64,000 nt of DNA. Source: Pseudanabaena mucicola str. Chao 1806. GTDB lineage: Bacteria; Cyanobacteriota; Cyanobacteriia; Pseudanabaenales; Pseudanabaenaceae. Both the position numbers and the translations under genes were made by a program. Location: NCBI RefSeq assembly GCF_030323025.1, contig NZ_CP097329.1, positions 3,210,001 through 3,274,000 on the forward strand. The letters run 5' to 3'. The notes under the pieces are model-generated. The model worked only from the letters and a program-made list of their open reading frames with translations. It searched no databases and had not been told where the DNA came from. Shown here one piece after another: positions 30,536 through 40,902 of this stretch (position 1 is its first letter; every line of letters starts with the position of its first letter).

Positions 30536-30571
30536 AAAATTTCAAGAGAAAAAGAGCACTTGACATCTCCA

Positions 30572-32188
30572 TCATTCTAGATTAATCGCAAATTTTCTTA
30601 ATTCTTGGAGTAGTTCTTCATCATTAGATGCGGTACGTGCCCCCGACTCTGCCGCCCATTGTTTGAGAGACTCGATTTGTTGAGAGGCGATCGCAGCTAA
30701 TGGTACTGTTTCCTCAATAGCACTAATAATATCTTCAGTGGTGAAGTCTTCTCGGTTGCCATTACTACCACGACCAAAAGCCCGATGAATACCATCAATA
30801 ATTACTTGCTCGATCTCTGCTCCACTAAAATTTTTGGTGTGTCGCGCTAAAAGTACCAAATCAAATTCACGTAATCGACTGGGGCGCAATTTTTGTAAAT
30901 GCACTTTAAAAATTTCTTGGCGTTCCGACTCGGTTGGTAAATTCAAAAAGAAAATTTCATCAAACCGCCCCTTGCGTAAAAGTTCGGCAGGCAAAATTCG
31001 TACATTATTGGCAGTAGCGACAATAAATACAGGCGCAGTTTTTTCCTGCATCCATGTAATTAATGTGCCAAACACACGCCGACTTGCCCCAGAGTCTCCA
31101 TCAATTGTTACAGTGACATTACCAAAGGCTTTATCGATCTCATCAATCCACAGTACACAAGGAGCTGTTGCCTCAGCAAGTTGAATCATTTGCCGCATTC
31201 GACTTTCACTTTCACCAACATAACTCCCAAATAAACGCCCTATATCCAATCGCAGCAGAGGTAAGCGCCATTCATTCGCGATTGTTTTCGCCGATAAGGA
31301 CTTACCAGTACCTTGAATACCGACTAGCAATGCCCCCTTTGGAGTGGGAATACCATAACGCTTAGCCTCTTCAGTAAAGGCATCACGACGAATCCGCACC
31401 CATCGCTTGAGATTATCTAATCCCCCAACATTTTTGAGGGATTCGTTCACCGTAAAAAATTCTAAAATGCCCGTTTGTCTTATAGCTTGTTGCTTTTCTG
31501 CTAGTACTGCATCAATATCTGAGTCATTAACTTCTTCCTTCTCGGCGATTGCCTTAGCTAAAACCCTCTGAATCCGAGTTCGACTTAGCCCCTGACAAGC
31601 CTTGACCAATTGCTCCCAAGCCAAATTAGACAAATTCAGTTTATTAGCAGAAATTTTTTGTTTAATTAAATATTCGATTTCAGCGATCGCTGCTAAGGGA
31701 AAGTCAATCGCTGTAACTTCTTCAGTTAATTCGGCAGGAATTTCTAAAGTATGACTCGTCAGGGCAATGGCGCGGCGATCACGATTCAAATCCCTCGACA
31801 GATTCTTTAACTCACGAATTATGGCTATATGGCGCTCATTATGTGGATATTTAAGGATCGGATGCAAATCCCGCAATACATATAAAACGTTATCCCCATC
31901 TTTAGTTAATTTATCGCGCTGAGCAATCCGTGATAAAGCTGCCATCACTGATCCCTTGTCAGCATTATTGTCGCTCCATCCTCGCGCAATATCCCAAAAC
32001 AAAATGCGACGACTGGGGCTAGATTGCAAAGCCACCTCCGTTAAAATTTCCTCAACTGGCTCTTCTTCGGCTGTCACTATATATATAAGTGGATATTTTG
32101 CCCGAAGTAAAAGATCAAACCGCTCTATCAGAGCCTGATAAACTCTGCTTTTACTAGGAGATATGGGTTCTGGCAAATGTGTTGACAT
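30572..32188 (-). CDS. ycf46: Ycf46-like AAA ATPase
   Basis: 538 residues. The N-terminal 230 are an atypical RecA-like domain. The C-terminal AAA module has Walker A VGIQGTGKS, Walker B VLWIDEIDKAF, sensor 1 VATANN and Arg finger region RKGRFDE. Conserved in cyanobacteria and red-algal plastids; implicated in inorganic-carbon-related physiology in some work, but its substrate is not established. Operonic with ycf35. Confidence 0.93.
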   Translation of the reverse strand: MSTHLPEPISPSKSRVYQALIERFDLLLRAKYPLIYIVTAEEEPVEEILTEVALQSSPSRRILFWDIARGWSDNNADKGSVMAALSRIAQRDKLTKDGDNVLYVLRDLHPILKYPHNERHIAIIRELKNLSRDLNRDRRAIALTSHTLEIPAELTEEVTAIDFPLAAIAEIEYLIKQKISANKLNLSNLAWEQLVKACQGLSRTRIQRVLAKAIAEKEEVNDSDIDAVLAEKQQAIRQTGILEFFTVNESLKNVGGLDNLKRWVRIRRDAFTEEAKRYGIPTPKGALLVGIQGTGKSLSAKTIANEWRLPLLRLDIGRLFGSYVGESESRMRQMIQLAEATAPCVLWIDEIDKAFGNVTVTIDGDSGASRRVFGTLITWMQEKTAPVFIVATANNVRILPAELLRKGRFDEIFFLNLPTESERQEIFKVHLQKLRPSRLREFDLVLLARHTKNFSGAEIEQVIIDGIHRAFGRGSNGNREDFTTEDIISAIEETVPLAAIASQQIESLKQWAAESGARTASNDEELLQELRKFAINLE

Positions 32189-32233
32189 AACCGCAAGTAT
32201 ATAACAATCGCAACTTCACAATTCTCAGCACAT

Positions 32234-32268
32234 AAAAAAGTGGTAGCAAGAGGTACTACCACTTTTTT
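32234..32268 (-). terminator. Intrinsic terminator after tal
   Basis: A 13-bp stem (32234-32246 and 32256-32268) with flanking A and T runs. It lies between tal and ycf46 on the minus strand and separates the two transcription units. Confidence 0.8.
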
Positions 32269-32284
32269 CACACGAAGCCAATTT

Positions 32285-33301
32285 TTAGACTGCGGCAAGA
32301 ACTGGTTCTTCGAGCTTGGTTAATCTTTCGGTTAACAATTCTTCTAGGGTAACCAGTGCTTTGGAGAAGCCTTTAATCCCTTCATCAAGTTTCTCAGATG
32401 CCATGCGATCGCTAGCGTGCATCGCATCAAATGTCGCCTTATCCATGGGGATCTGAGAAATTTCTGCTTGAGCAGCGATTATTGGATCAAGCTTACGGAC
32501 TAGATCTCCCTCTGTATGCAGCAACTCATCTAGCAAAGCAGGAGAAATAGTAAGGAGATCGCAACCTGCTAACTCCACGATCTCACCCATATTGCGGAAA
32601 CTTGCACCCATAATTTCCGTGTTATAACCAAATTTTTTGTAGTAGTTATAAATACGCGACACTGATAATACCCCTGGATCTTCGTGAGCAGGGTAACTAT
32701 CGCGCCCCGAATCCTTCTTGTACCAATCGAGGATACGCCCCACAAAAGGAGAAATTAATTTCACCCCTGCTTCTGCACAGGCGATCGCTTGATGCAATCC
32801 AAACAGCAAGGTCAAATTGCAATGAATACCTTCTTTTTCTAACTCCTCAGCCGCCTTAATTCCTTCCCAAGTAGCTGCGATTTTAATTAAGACCCGTTCA
32901 CGGGAAATCCCATGAGACTCATATTGAGAAATTAAATAATGTGCCTTAGCAACAGTTGCCTCGGTGTTGTAGGAAAGACGCGCATCTACCTCCGTCGAAA
33001 CTCGCCCTGGAATAATTTGCAAAATTCTGATCCCAAAGGCGATCGCTAAGCGATCAAAAGCCAAAGAAACCACCTGAGTGGGCGAGGCATTTTTTCCTAA
33101 GTCTTTTCTTGCTTCTAAGAGAGTTTCATCCACAATTTCTTGATACTGAGGCATTTGAGCCGCAGCTGTAATCAAAGATGGATTAGTAGTTGCATCTTGG
33201 GGTTTCACAATTTCGATCGCATGGATATCACCCGTATCCGCAACAACAACAGTCATTTCACGCAACTGATCGAGAAAGTTTTTTGGCAAATCACTAGGCA
33301 T
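32285..33301 (-). CDS. tal: Transaldolase
   Basis: 338 residues, the TalB-type enzyme of the oxidative pentose phosphate pathway, transferring a dihydroxyacetone unit between sugar phosphates. TTNPSLI lies near the N-terminus, the Schiff-base Lys in [12 protein letters not shown], and GASFRN in the second half. An AGGAGG seven bases before ATG 33301 decides the start; the longer frame from 33328 would overlie that ribosome site. Confidence 0.96.
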   Translation of the reverse strand: MPSDLPKNFLDQLREMTVVVADTGDIHAIEIVKPQDATTNPSLITAAAQMPQYQEIVDETLLEARKDLGKNASPTQVVSLAFDRLAIAFGIRILQIIPGRVSTEVDARLSYNTEATVAKAHYLISQYESHGISRERVLIKIAATWEGIKAAEELEKEGIHCNLTLLFGLHQAIACAEAGVKLISPFVGRILDWYKKDSGRDSYPAHEDPGVLSVSRIYNYYKKFGYNTEIMGASFRNMGEIVELAGCDLLTISPALLDELLHTEGDLVRKLDPIIAAQAEISQIPMDKATFDAMHASDRMASEKLDEGIKGFSKALVTLEELLTERLTKLEEPVLAAV

Positions 33302-33724
33302 AAAATCCTCCTTATCACCAGTTATCACTGGCTACCTCTGTACGCCTATCTTAGCTTCAACAATTTTGGGGCTTAGCCAACCTTTAGAGTAATTACAAGA
33401 TCATTCTCAATAGAGCTGCCAATCACTTAAATTACTCATATTAACAAATTTTTATTAAGAAGCTTATAGATCCAGTTTACTTAATACTCAACAGTTAATC
33501 ATCTCAATTTGTTGCAGGATAAAGGATTGAGCCGATTAGAGGCATTCTAAACAATTGTTACAAACTCTCTGGAGCGACACAAACCTAAACCTATAATTAC
33601 CTCATCGTGGCACAGCGACTCTTGTACAGCAGTACTTATCTCATTCATAGATTCAGCCCTATGAGAGAGCTTGCCTAATCGTTTAATCTACTTTGTCTTA
33701 ACAGTCTGAGAGAGGAAAATTTAC
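33302..33724. other. psaA upstream region
   Basis: About 420 bp without a gene, presumably holding the tal and psaA promoters. GAGAGGAAAA at about 33711-33720 is the psaA ribosome site. No specific promoter boxes could be assigned by eye with confidence. Confidence 0.5.
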
Positions 33725-35977
33725 ATGACAATAACTCCTCAAAAGCCAGACACAAAGGTAAAAGTTGCAGTTGATCGTGACGTAGTACCTACTTCTTTTG
33801 AGAAATGGGGACAACCTGGTCACTTTGATCGCACCTTAAAGAAGGGACCAAAAACCACTACATGGATTTGGGATCTTCATGCCAATGTGCATGACTTTGA
33901 CAGTTTCACAACCGAAGAAGATACCGCCCGTAAGATCTTCTCCGCTCACTTTGGGCATCTAGGCATTATCTTTATCTGGCTCAGTGGTATGTACTACCAT
34001 GGAGCAAAGTTCTCTAACTACACCGCTTGGTTGTCTGATCCTGTCAGCATCAAGCCCAGCGCCCAAGTGGTCTGGAATGTTTTCGGTCAAGATATCTTGA
34101 ACGGTGACGTTGGCGGTGGTTTCCAAGGTATTCAAATCACTTCTGGTTTGTTCCATCTGTGGAGAGCATCTGGTATCACCACGGAGTATCAACTCCTCTG
34201 CACCGCAATTGGCGGTTTGGTGATGGCAGGTTTGATGTTCTTTGCTGGTTGGTTCCACTACCACAAGGCAGCACCTAAACTTGAGTGGTTTAAGAATGCT
34301 GAATCGATGATGAACCATCACTTGGCTGGTTTGCTCGGTTTGGGTTCACTCGCTTGGGCTGGTCATCAGATTCACGTATCAATCCCTGTCAACTATTACC
34401 TTGACAAGGGTGTTCCTCTGAGCCAAATTCCTGCCCCTCACGAGTTCATCCTCGACCCTCAGTTGATGGCAAATATCTTCCCTAGCTTTGCTCAAGGTGT
34501 AACTCCTTTCTTTACCTTGAACTGGGGCGCATATGCTGACTTCTTGACCTTCAAGGGTGGTTTGAATCCTCAAACTGGTTCTTTGTGGCTAACTGACCAA
34601 GCTCACCATCACCTTGCGATCGCGACACTTTTCATCATTGCTGGACATATGTACCGCACCAACTGGGGTATCGGTCACAGCATGAAGGAAATCCTCGAGG
34701 CTCACAAGGGACCTCTAACTGGTGAAGGTCACAAGGGTCTGTATGAAATCTTGACCTCTTCTTGGCACGCTCAGCTAGCTGTTAACCTTGCTTTGATGGG
34801 TTCTTTAAGCATCATTGTTGCTCAGCATATGTATGCAATGCCTGCTTACCCCTATATCGCAACTGACTACGCAACTCAAGTATCCCTATTCACCCATCAC
34901 ATGTGGATTGGCGGCTTCTTGGTTTGTGGTGCAGCAGCTCATGCTGGTATCTACATGGTTCGTGACTACGATCCTGCTAAGAACGTAAATAACTTGCTTG
35001 ATCGCATGTTGCGTCACCGCGATGCAATTATTTCTCACCTCAACTGGGTATGTATCTTCCTTGGCTTCCACAGCTTTGGTCTTTACATCCACAACGACAC
35101 CATGCGTGCATTGGGTCGCCCTCAAGATATGTTCTCTGATACCGCAATTCAGTTGAAGCCCGTCTTCGCTAACTGGATTCAAGGAATCCATGCTGCTGCT
35201 GCTGGTGTAACTGCTCCTTACGCAACTTCTAGCGTTAGCCCCATTTTTGGTGGTGACACTGTAGTTGTTGGTGGCAAAGTTGCTGCTGCTCACATGGTTC
35301 TCGGTACTGCTGACTTCTTGGTACACCACATCCATGCTTTTACCATCCACGTCACCGTATTGATCCTGCTTAAGGGTGTTCTTTACGCACGTAACTCTCG
35401 TTTGATTCCAGACAAGGCAGAACTCGGTTTCCGCTTCCCTTGCGACGGTCCTGGTCGTGGCGGTACTTGTCAAGTTTCAGCTTGGGATCACGTATTCCTA
35501 GGCTTGTTCTGGATGTACAACTGTATTTCCGTTGTAATCTTCCATTTCTCTTGGAAAATGCAGTCCGATATCTTCGGTACTGTTGATGCAAGTGGTACTG
35601 TCACCAATATGGCAGGCGGTAACTTTGCACAAAGCGCATTGACCATCAATGGTTGGTTGCGTGACTTCTTATGGGCACAAGCTTCCAATGTAATTCAATC
35701 CTACGGTTCGGCATTGTCGGCTTATGGTTTGATTTTCTTGGGTGCTCACTTCATCTGGGCATTCAGCCTCATGTTCCTGTTCAGTGGTCGTGGCTACTGG
35801 CAAGAATTGATCGAGTCAATCGTATGGGCACATAACAAGCTCAACGTAGCTCCTGCTATCTCTCCTCGCGCTTTGAGCATTACTCAAGGTCGTGCAGTAG
35901 GCTTGGCTCACTACCTCTTAGGTGGAATTGCCACAACTTGGGCATTCTTCCTAGCCCGTTACGGTGCAATTGGGTAA
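33725..35977 (+). CDS. psaA: Photosystem I P700 apoprotein A1
   Basis: One of the two core subunits that bind P700, A0, A1 and, with PsaB, the FX 4Fe-4S cluster. 750 residues, 11 transmembrane helices expected. The FX loop [19 protein letters not shown] is at about residues 576-594, and many His residues are positioned for chlorophyll binding ([15 protein letters not shown]). psaB follows 36 bp downstream. Confidence 0.99.
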   Translation: MTITPQKPDTKVKVAVDRDVVPTSFEKWGQPGHFDRTLKKGPKTTTWIWDLHANVHDFDSFTTEEDTARKIFSAHFGHLGIIFIWLSGMYYHGAKFSNYTAWLSDPVSIKPSAQVVWNVFGQDILNGDVGGGFQGIQITSGLFHLWRASGITTEYQLLCTAIGGLVMAGLMFFAGWFHYHKAAPKLEWFKNAESMMNHHLAGLLGLGSLAWAGHQIHVSIPVNYYLDKGVPLSQIPAPHEFILDPQLMANIFPSFAQGVTPFFTLNWGAYADFLTFKGGLNPQTGSLWLTDQAHHHLAIATLFIIAGHMYRTNWGIGHSMKEILEAHKGPLTGEGHKGLYEILTSSWHAQLAVNLALMGSLSIIVAQHMYAMPAYPYIATDYATQVSLFTHHMWIGGFLVCGAAAHAGIYMVRDYDPAKNVNNLLDRMLRHRDAIISHLNWVCIFLGFHSFGLYIHNDTMRALGRPQDMFSDTAIQLKPVFANWIQGIHAAAAGVTAPYATSSVSPIFGGDTVVVGGKVAAAHMVLGTADFLVHHIHAFTIHVTVLILLKGVLYARNSRLIPDKAELGFRFPCDGPGRGGTCQVSAWDHVFLGLFWMYNCISVVIFHFSWKMQSDIFGTVDASGTVTNMAGGNFAQSALTINGWLRDFLWAQASNVIQSYGSALSAYGLIFLGAHFIWAFSLMFLFSGRGYWQELIESIVWAHNKLNVAPAISPRALSITQGRAVGLAHYLLGGIATTWAFFLARYGAIG

Positions 35978-36013
35978 ACTGGCTTAAATTTAAACGGAGA
36001 AATTGAAGTAAAA

Positions 36014-38230
36014 ATGGCAACGAAATTTCCTAAGTTTAGCCAGGCTCTCGCACAAGATCCTTCAACCCGTCGGATCTGGTATGCGATCGCCACAGCGAAC
36101 GACTTTGAAAGCCATGATGGTGTTACTGAAGAAAGTCTTTACCAAAAGATCTTTGCTTCTCACTTCGGACATTTGGCAATCATCTTCCTGTGGACATCTG
36201 GCAACCTGTTTCACGTAGCGTGGCAGGGTAACTTCGAGCAATGGATTAAAAATCCGCTCACGACTCGTCCAATCGCCCATGCGATCTGGGATCCTCATTT
36301 TGGCAAGGCAGCAGTTGAAGCATTTACACAAACCGATGCTGCTGGTCCGGTAAATATTGCTCTTTCTGGCGTTTATCAATGGTGGTACACCATTGGTATA
36401 CGCACCAACCAAGAACTATTCGGCGGCGCAATTTGGCTTTTGATTCTTTCTTCCCTCCTGCTATTTGCAGGTTGGTTACACTTACAGCCTAACTTCCGTC
36501 CTAGCCTCTCTTGGTTCAAGAATGCTGAATCCCGCCTCAACCACCACTTGACAGGTTTGTTTGGTGTCAGCTCCTTGGCTTGGACTGGTCACTTGGTTCA
36601 CGTTGCGATTCCTGAAGCTCGCGGTGTCCATGTAGGTTGGGAAAACTTCTTGAGCGTACCTCCTCACCCAGCAGGGCTTGCTCCTTTCTTCACTGGTAAC
36701 TGGGGTGTATATGCTCAGAATCCTGATACTGCAGGTCATCTGTTTGGTACTGCTCAGGGTGCTGGTACTGCAATTCTTACCTTCCTCGGTGGCTTCCATC
36801 CTCAAACTGAAGCTCTTTGGTTGACTGACATTGCTCACCACCACCTCGCGATCGCAGTACTATTCATCATCGCTGGTCACATGTACCGCACCAACTTTGG
36901 GATCGGTCACAGCATCAAGGAAATCTTGGCTGCCCACAATCCTCCTAAGGGTACTCCTTTCGGTGGCTTGCTCGGCGAAGGTCACAAGGGTTTGTATGAC
37001 ACTGTTAACAACTCCTTGCACTTCCAACTCGGCTTGGCTCTTGCTTCCCTTGGTGTAGTCACCTCCTTGGTCGCTCAGCACATGTACTCGATGCCTTCCT
37101 ATGCGTTCATCGCTAAGGACTTCACCACTCAAGCTGCTCTATATACCCATCACCAATATATTGCTGGTTTCTTGATGGTTGGTGCGTTTGCTCACGGTGC
37201 GATCTTCTTCGTTCGTGACTACGATCCTGAAGCTAACAAGAACAACGTGCTTGCCCGTATGCTTGAGCATAAGGAAGCAATCATCTCTCACCTTAGCTGG
37301 GTATCTCTCTTCTTAGGTTTTCACACCCTTGGTATCTACGTTCACAACGACGTAATGCAAGCGTTTGGTACTCCTGAAAAGCAAATCTTGATCGAGCCTG
37401 TATTCGCACAATGGATTCAAGCTGCTCACGGTAAAGCTTTATACGGCTTTGATGTATTGCTATCTAATGCTGGCAGTATTCCTACTAACACTGGTGCTGC
37501 TTACCTTCCTGGTTGGTTGGCTGGTATTAACTCTGGTGACAACTCCTTGTTCCTCACCATTGGACCTGGCGACTTCTTAGTTCACCATGCGATCGCTTTA
37601 GGTCTACACACCACTACCTTAATCTTGGTTAAGGGCGCGTTGGATGCTCGTGGATCTAAGCTCATGCCAGACAAGAAAGACTTCGGCTACAGCTTCCCTT
37701 GCGACGGTCCTGGTCGTGGCGGTACTTGCGATATCTCTGCATGGGATTCCTTCTACCTCGCTATGTTCTGGATGTTGAACACCATTGGTTGGACAACCTT
37801 CTACTGGCATTGGAAACACCTCGGTGTATGGCAAGGTAACGTTGCTCAGTTCAACGAATCCTCTGTCACCATCATGGGTTGGCTCCGTGACTACCTATGG
37901 CTCAACTCTGCTCAGTTGATCAACGGCTACAACCCCTATGGCATGAACAATATCTCTGTTTGGGCTTGGATGTTCCTCTTCGGACACCTAGTTTGGGCAA
38001 CTGGATTCATGTTCTTGATCTCTTGGCGTGGTTACTGGCAAGAATTGATCGAAACCCTTGTATGGGCGCACCAACGCACTCCTCTTGCAAGTTTGGTTCA
38101 GTGGAAAGACAAGCCTGTGGCTCTCTCCATCGTTCAAGCTCGTTTGGTTGGCTTGGCTCACTTCACGATTGGCTACATCGTCACCTATGCAGCCTTCCTG
38201 ATTGCGTCTACATCAACGGCTTTCGGTTAA
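36014..38230 (+). CDS. psaB: Photosystem I P700 apoprotein A2
   Basis: Partner of PsaA in the reaction-centre heterodimer. 738 residues, with the FX loop [18 protein letters not shown] at about residues 562-579 and the same overall helix pattern as PsaA. Second gene of the psaAB operon, with a hairpin terminator right after it. Confidence 0.99.
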   Translation: MATKFPKFSQALAQDPSTRRIWYAIATANDFESHDGVTEESLYQKIFASHFGHLAIIFLWTSGNLFHVAWQGNFEQWIKNPLTTRPIAHAIWDPHFGKAAVEAFTQTDAAGPVNIALSGVYQWWYTIGIRTNQELFGGAIWLLILSSLLLFAGWLHLQPNFRPSLSWFKNAESRLNHHLTGLFGVSSLAWTGHLVHVAIPEARGVHVGWENFLSVPPHPAGLAPFFTGNWGVYAQNPDTAGHLFGTAQGAGTAILTFLGGFHPQTEALWLTDIAHHHLAIAVLFIIAGHMYRTNFGIGHSIKEILAAHNPPKGTPFGGLLGEGHKGLYDTVNNSLHFQLGLALASLGVVTSLVAQHMYSMPSYAFIAKDFTTQAALYTHHQYIAGFLMVGAFAHGAIFFVRDYDPEANKNNVLARMLEHKEAIISHLSWVSLFLGFHTLGIYVHNDVMQAFGTPEKQILIEPVFAQWIQAAHGKALYGFDVLLSNAGSIPTNTGAAYLPGWLAGINSGDNSLFLTIGPGDFLVHHAIALGLHTTTLILVKGALDARGSKLMPDKKDFGYSFPCDGPGRGGTCDISAWDSFYLAMFWMLNTIGWTTFYWHWKHLGVWQGNVAQFNESSVTIMGWLRDYLWLNSAQLINGYNPYGMNNISVWAWMFLFGHLVWATGFMFLISWRGYWQELIETLVWAHQRTPLASLVQWKDKPVALSIVQARLVGLAHFTIGYIVTYAAFLIASTSTAFG

Positions 38231-38256
38231 TCTAGCTTGCTAGTTAATTAAATAAC

Positions 38257-38288
38257 AAAAATCCCTCACATTGCTGTGAGGGATTTTT
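38257..38288 (+). terminator. Intrinsic terminator of psaAB
   Basis: A 13-bp stem (AAAAATCCCTCAC and its complement, 38257-38288) followed by a T-rich tail, 26 bp after psaB. Confidence 0.9.
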
Positions 38289-38462
38289 TATTTATTGAGC
38301 GCCATATTGCTTCACCTGTTGAGGCTGTAGTGGTTGGCTATACTGTAGATAATCGCAATCAAGTTTAGTTGAGCGTGAAGCCGAGTGTGTTGCAAAAGTC
38401 TTTGGTTAATTTGAGAGTGCCAGTTGTTAGTCAAGCATAGATAAATAGAGGATTTTGAAAAA

Positions 38463-39119
38463 ATGCAACTTTTTACTGTTGGTCATTCAAATCACAGCAT
38501 CAAGACTTTTATTGAGCTTTTACAAAGGCATGAGATTACGGCTTTAGCTGATGTCCGATCGCGTCCCTATAGTCGTTATTTAACGCATTTTTGCCAAGCA
38601 CAGTTAAAGGATTATTTAGAATCTGAAAAAATGCGTTATGTGTTTTTAGGACAAGAGTTAGGCGCAAGACCCGAAGATCAAAGTTGCTATGTTGATGGTA
38701 AAGCTCTATATGAGAGAATTGCAGCAACTGATTTGTTTACGGAGGGGATTAGGCGAATCTTAAAAGGCATAAAAAGTCGTCACAGAATTGCGTTGATGTG
38801 TGCTGAGAAAGATCCTCTTACTTGTCACCGAGCAATTTTAGTGTGTAAAAATCTCAAGGAATATGATCTGGATATTCAGCATATTAAAAGTAATGGCGAT
38901 CTAGAATCTCATGGAGAATTAGAAGATAGGATGTTGGCTAAGCATGGATTCAAACAATTTGCAAAACCAATAGAAATTAGTCAACTTTCACTGTTTGATG
39001 CTTTATCTCTTGTGCAAGAAGTTGAAGAGTTAGACCGTGAAAGTTGTCTTATAGAAGCTTATAAAAAACAGGGTGATGAAATAGCTTATGTAGAAACAAA
39101 GGGAGAAGTTTATGCTTAG
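38463..39119 (+). CDS. DUF488 family protein (first of pair)
   Basis: 218 residues. N-terminal TVGHSNHSIKTFIELLQRHEI and LADVRSRPYSR are DUF488 signatures, as is the C-terminal CAEKDPLTCHRAIL with its conserved Cys/His. A GAGGATTTT site precedes the ATG. The stop overlaps the start of the next DUF488 gene by 8 bp. DUF488 proteins lack a proven activity; their invariant Cys and charged residues suggest an enzyme. Tight coupling to a second DUF488 and a dual-OB gene suggests one functional unit. Confidence 0.9.
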   Translation: MQLFTVGHSNHSIKTFIELLQRHEITALADVRSRPYSRYLTHFCQAQLKDYLESEKMRYVFLGQELGARPEDQSCYVDGKALYERIAATDLFTEGIRRILKGIKSRHRIALMCAEKDPLTCHRAILVCKNLKEYDLDIQHIKSNGDLESHGELEDRMLAKHGFKQFAKPIEISQLSLFDALSLVQEVEELDRESCLIEAYKKQGDEIAYVETKGEVYA

Positions 39120-39561
39120 TCAGTCAGTTCAATTATTTACAATGGGCTTTACTCAGAAAAGTGCTGAGCAATTTTTTGATACTTTGATAAAGTCTGGTGT
39201 GAAAACAGTTATAGATACAAGACTAAACAATGTCTCTCAGTTAGCAGGCTTTACCAAGAAAAATGATTTAAAGTATTTTCTTAAACAAGTTGGGGGGATT
39301 GATTATGTGCATATTCTTGATTTAGCTCCAACTAAAGACATTTTGGACGAGTACAAAAAAAATAAAGGCGATTGGGGGGTATATGAGCATAAATTTTTAA
39401 AACTTATATCAGACCGTCAAATTGAGCAAAAGGTTACGCCTGAATTACTCAATCACGGATGTTTGCTCTGTAGTGAAGCGAAACCCCATAACTGCCATCG
39501 CCGCCTTGTCGCTGAGTATCTAAGTAAGAAATGGGAAAATATTAAGGTATGTCATCTTTAA
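39112..39561 (+). CDS. DUF488 family protein (second of pair)
   Basis: 149 residues, a shorter paralogue: LFTMGFTQKSAEQFFDTLI, VIDTRLNN and LLCSEAKPHNCHRRLVAEYL. It overlaps the previous gene by 8 bp and the start of the interrupted dual-OB gene by 13 bp, so translation is probably coupled along the operon. It differs from its neighbour mainly by lacking the C-terminal 60 residues. Confidence 0.9.
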   Translation: MLSQSVQLFTMGFTQKSAEQFFDTLIKSGVKTVIDTRLNNVSQLAGFTKKNDLKYFLKQVGGIDYVHILDLAPTKDILDEYKKNKGDWGVYEHKFLKLISDRQIEQKVTPELLNHGCLLCSEAKPHNCHRRLVAEYLSKKWENIKVCHL

Positions 39562-39646
39562 AAAGAATTATTTGTCTTGCTAATTCCAAGAAAGAGGGTG
39601 AAAGTTGTATAGCTGGGATTGATATTGATACAGGGAAATGGGTTAG

Positions 39647-40902
39647 CTGAGATCTTGCACCATTCTAAAAAGGGGTTGCAAAAAGACGAGAGATGTGAAA
39701 AAAAGGGCGTAGTAGTAATTTAAATAACGATATGGAAAGCATCGTTAAGCACGCCCAAAGGTTAGTTTATAGCCTTCTGAGCTTTATGCCTAGTGTGTAT
39801 CAAAAAGCCAGTCTGAATGCGATATTGGGACTATTTCTCGAAGCGCAGGGACATCCTTTACCTCAACATACGCAAGTAAAATCAGCCAGTTCGTTAAGTC
39901 GGTTTCTAAATCACTATAACTGGTCTACGCGGTCAGTGATTCGGATAACCCGTCAGATCATCTTAGAGCAAATCGCTCAGCATCGACCATACAAAGGGAG
40001 TCCATTGAAGATCTTGATTGACTTGACCACATTGACAAAATGCGGCAAGTTTTTGCATCTAAATACCTCGACGGCTGACGGCTCAGCCCCATGGGTAAGG
40101 ATGCTCAACGGTAAGCGAGGACTTCATCTAGTCTTACTTTATCTAGTCTACGGTGAGTGGCGAATACCATGGAGTTTTAGAGTGTGGCGCGGCAAGGGAT
40201 ATGCGAGTCCATCAGACTTAGCTTGTAAATTGTTGGGAACAGTGCCAAAGCGATTAACCCAAGGCAGGAAAGTAATTGTTCTTGCTGATACTGAGTTTTG
40301 CACAGTCAAGTTTTTAAATACAGTCCGAGCAAAGGCTTGGCGAGTTGTTGTGGGCATACGCTGCAATCGTAAGCTTCAAGATGGGCGTTCGGTCAAACAA
40401 CTTTATCGTCATGGCAAACGGGGGCAACAAGTTTTACTCGAAGGGCTAAGTACCACATTTACCATCTCTTGGTTCTGGCTCAAAAGAGCTGATAGCAAAC
40501 GAGAGTTACGCTTTGTGATTTCTTCTCATCCTTATTCGGGTGCTTATCTGGTGATGTTGGGTCGTAAGCGTTGGGCGATTGAGGGATTTTTCAAAACCAT
40601 TAAACATCGCTTTGGTTTACATTGTTTTGGGCAGTCTACAAAACTTGGAGTTTTTCGTTGGCTAATTCTATCTCTGATTGCTTATCTTTTGGCTCACTGG
40701 AGTACTCAATGGTCGCCACCTCCTGTCTTGGACTGGAAGGCTGCCTCTGATTTGACACTTTCTGTTTTATTCCCTTCTGTCCTTTGGTTAAAACTCCTCC
40801 GATACATCCGAATTAATGCTGATATTGCTGCTCGTTATGGTTTTAAAATTGTTCTCAAACCCATTCCTACTTAAAGCTTTTGGGAATGGTGCAAGATCTC
40901 AG
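39647..40902 (+). mobile_element. Insertion sequence, IS4-like, 1256 bp
   Basis: Perfect 19-bp terminal inverted repeats (CTGAGATCTTGCACCATTC at 39647-39665 and its complement at 40884-40902), flanked by a 4-bp direct repeat TTAG (39643-39646 and 40903-40906). One transposase gene inside. The intact ends, intact transposase and clean target duplication indicate a recent insertion. Confidence 0.92.
39732..40874 (+). CDS. IS4-like DDE transposase
   Basis: 380 residues. Likely catalytic triad Asp97 (LIDLTTLTK), Asp186 (VLADTEFC) and Glu284 (RWAIEGFFKTIKHRFGL, matching the IS4 C-terminal signature). The gene is intact and lies in the IS with the terminal repeats described, so the element may be active. 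Confidence 0.9.
   Translation: MESIVKHAQRLVYSLLSFMPSVYQKASLNAILGLFLEAQGHPLPQHTQVKSASSLSRFLNHYNWSTRSVIRITRQIILEQIAQHRPYKGSPLKILIDLTTLTKCGKFLHLNTSTADGSAPWVRMLNGKRGLHLVLLYLVYGEWRIPWSFRVWRGKGYASPSDLACKLLGTVPKRLTQGRKVIVLADTEFCTVKFLNTVRAKAWRVVVGIRCNRKLQDGRSVKQLYRHGKRGQQVLLEGLSTTFTISWFWLKRADSKRELRFVISSHPYSGAYLVMLGRKRWAIEGFFKTIKHRFGLHCFGQSTKLGVFRWLILSLIAYLLAHWSTQWSPPPVLDWKAASDLTLSVLFPSVLWLKLLRYIRINADIAARYGFKIVLKPIPT

Noticed and set aside
34886-35473. Long antisense frame within psaA
   Set aside because: Shadow of a highly conserved gene; no independent evidence.
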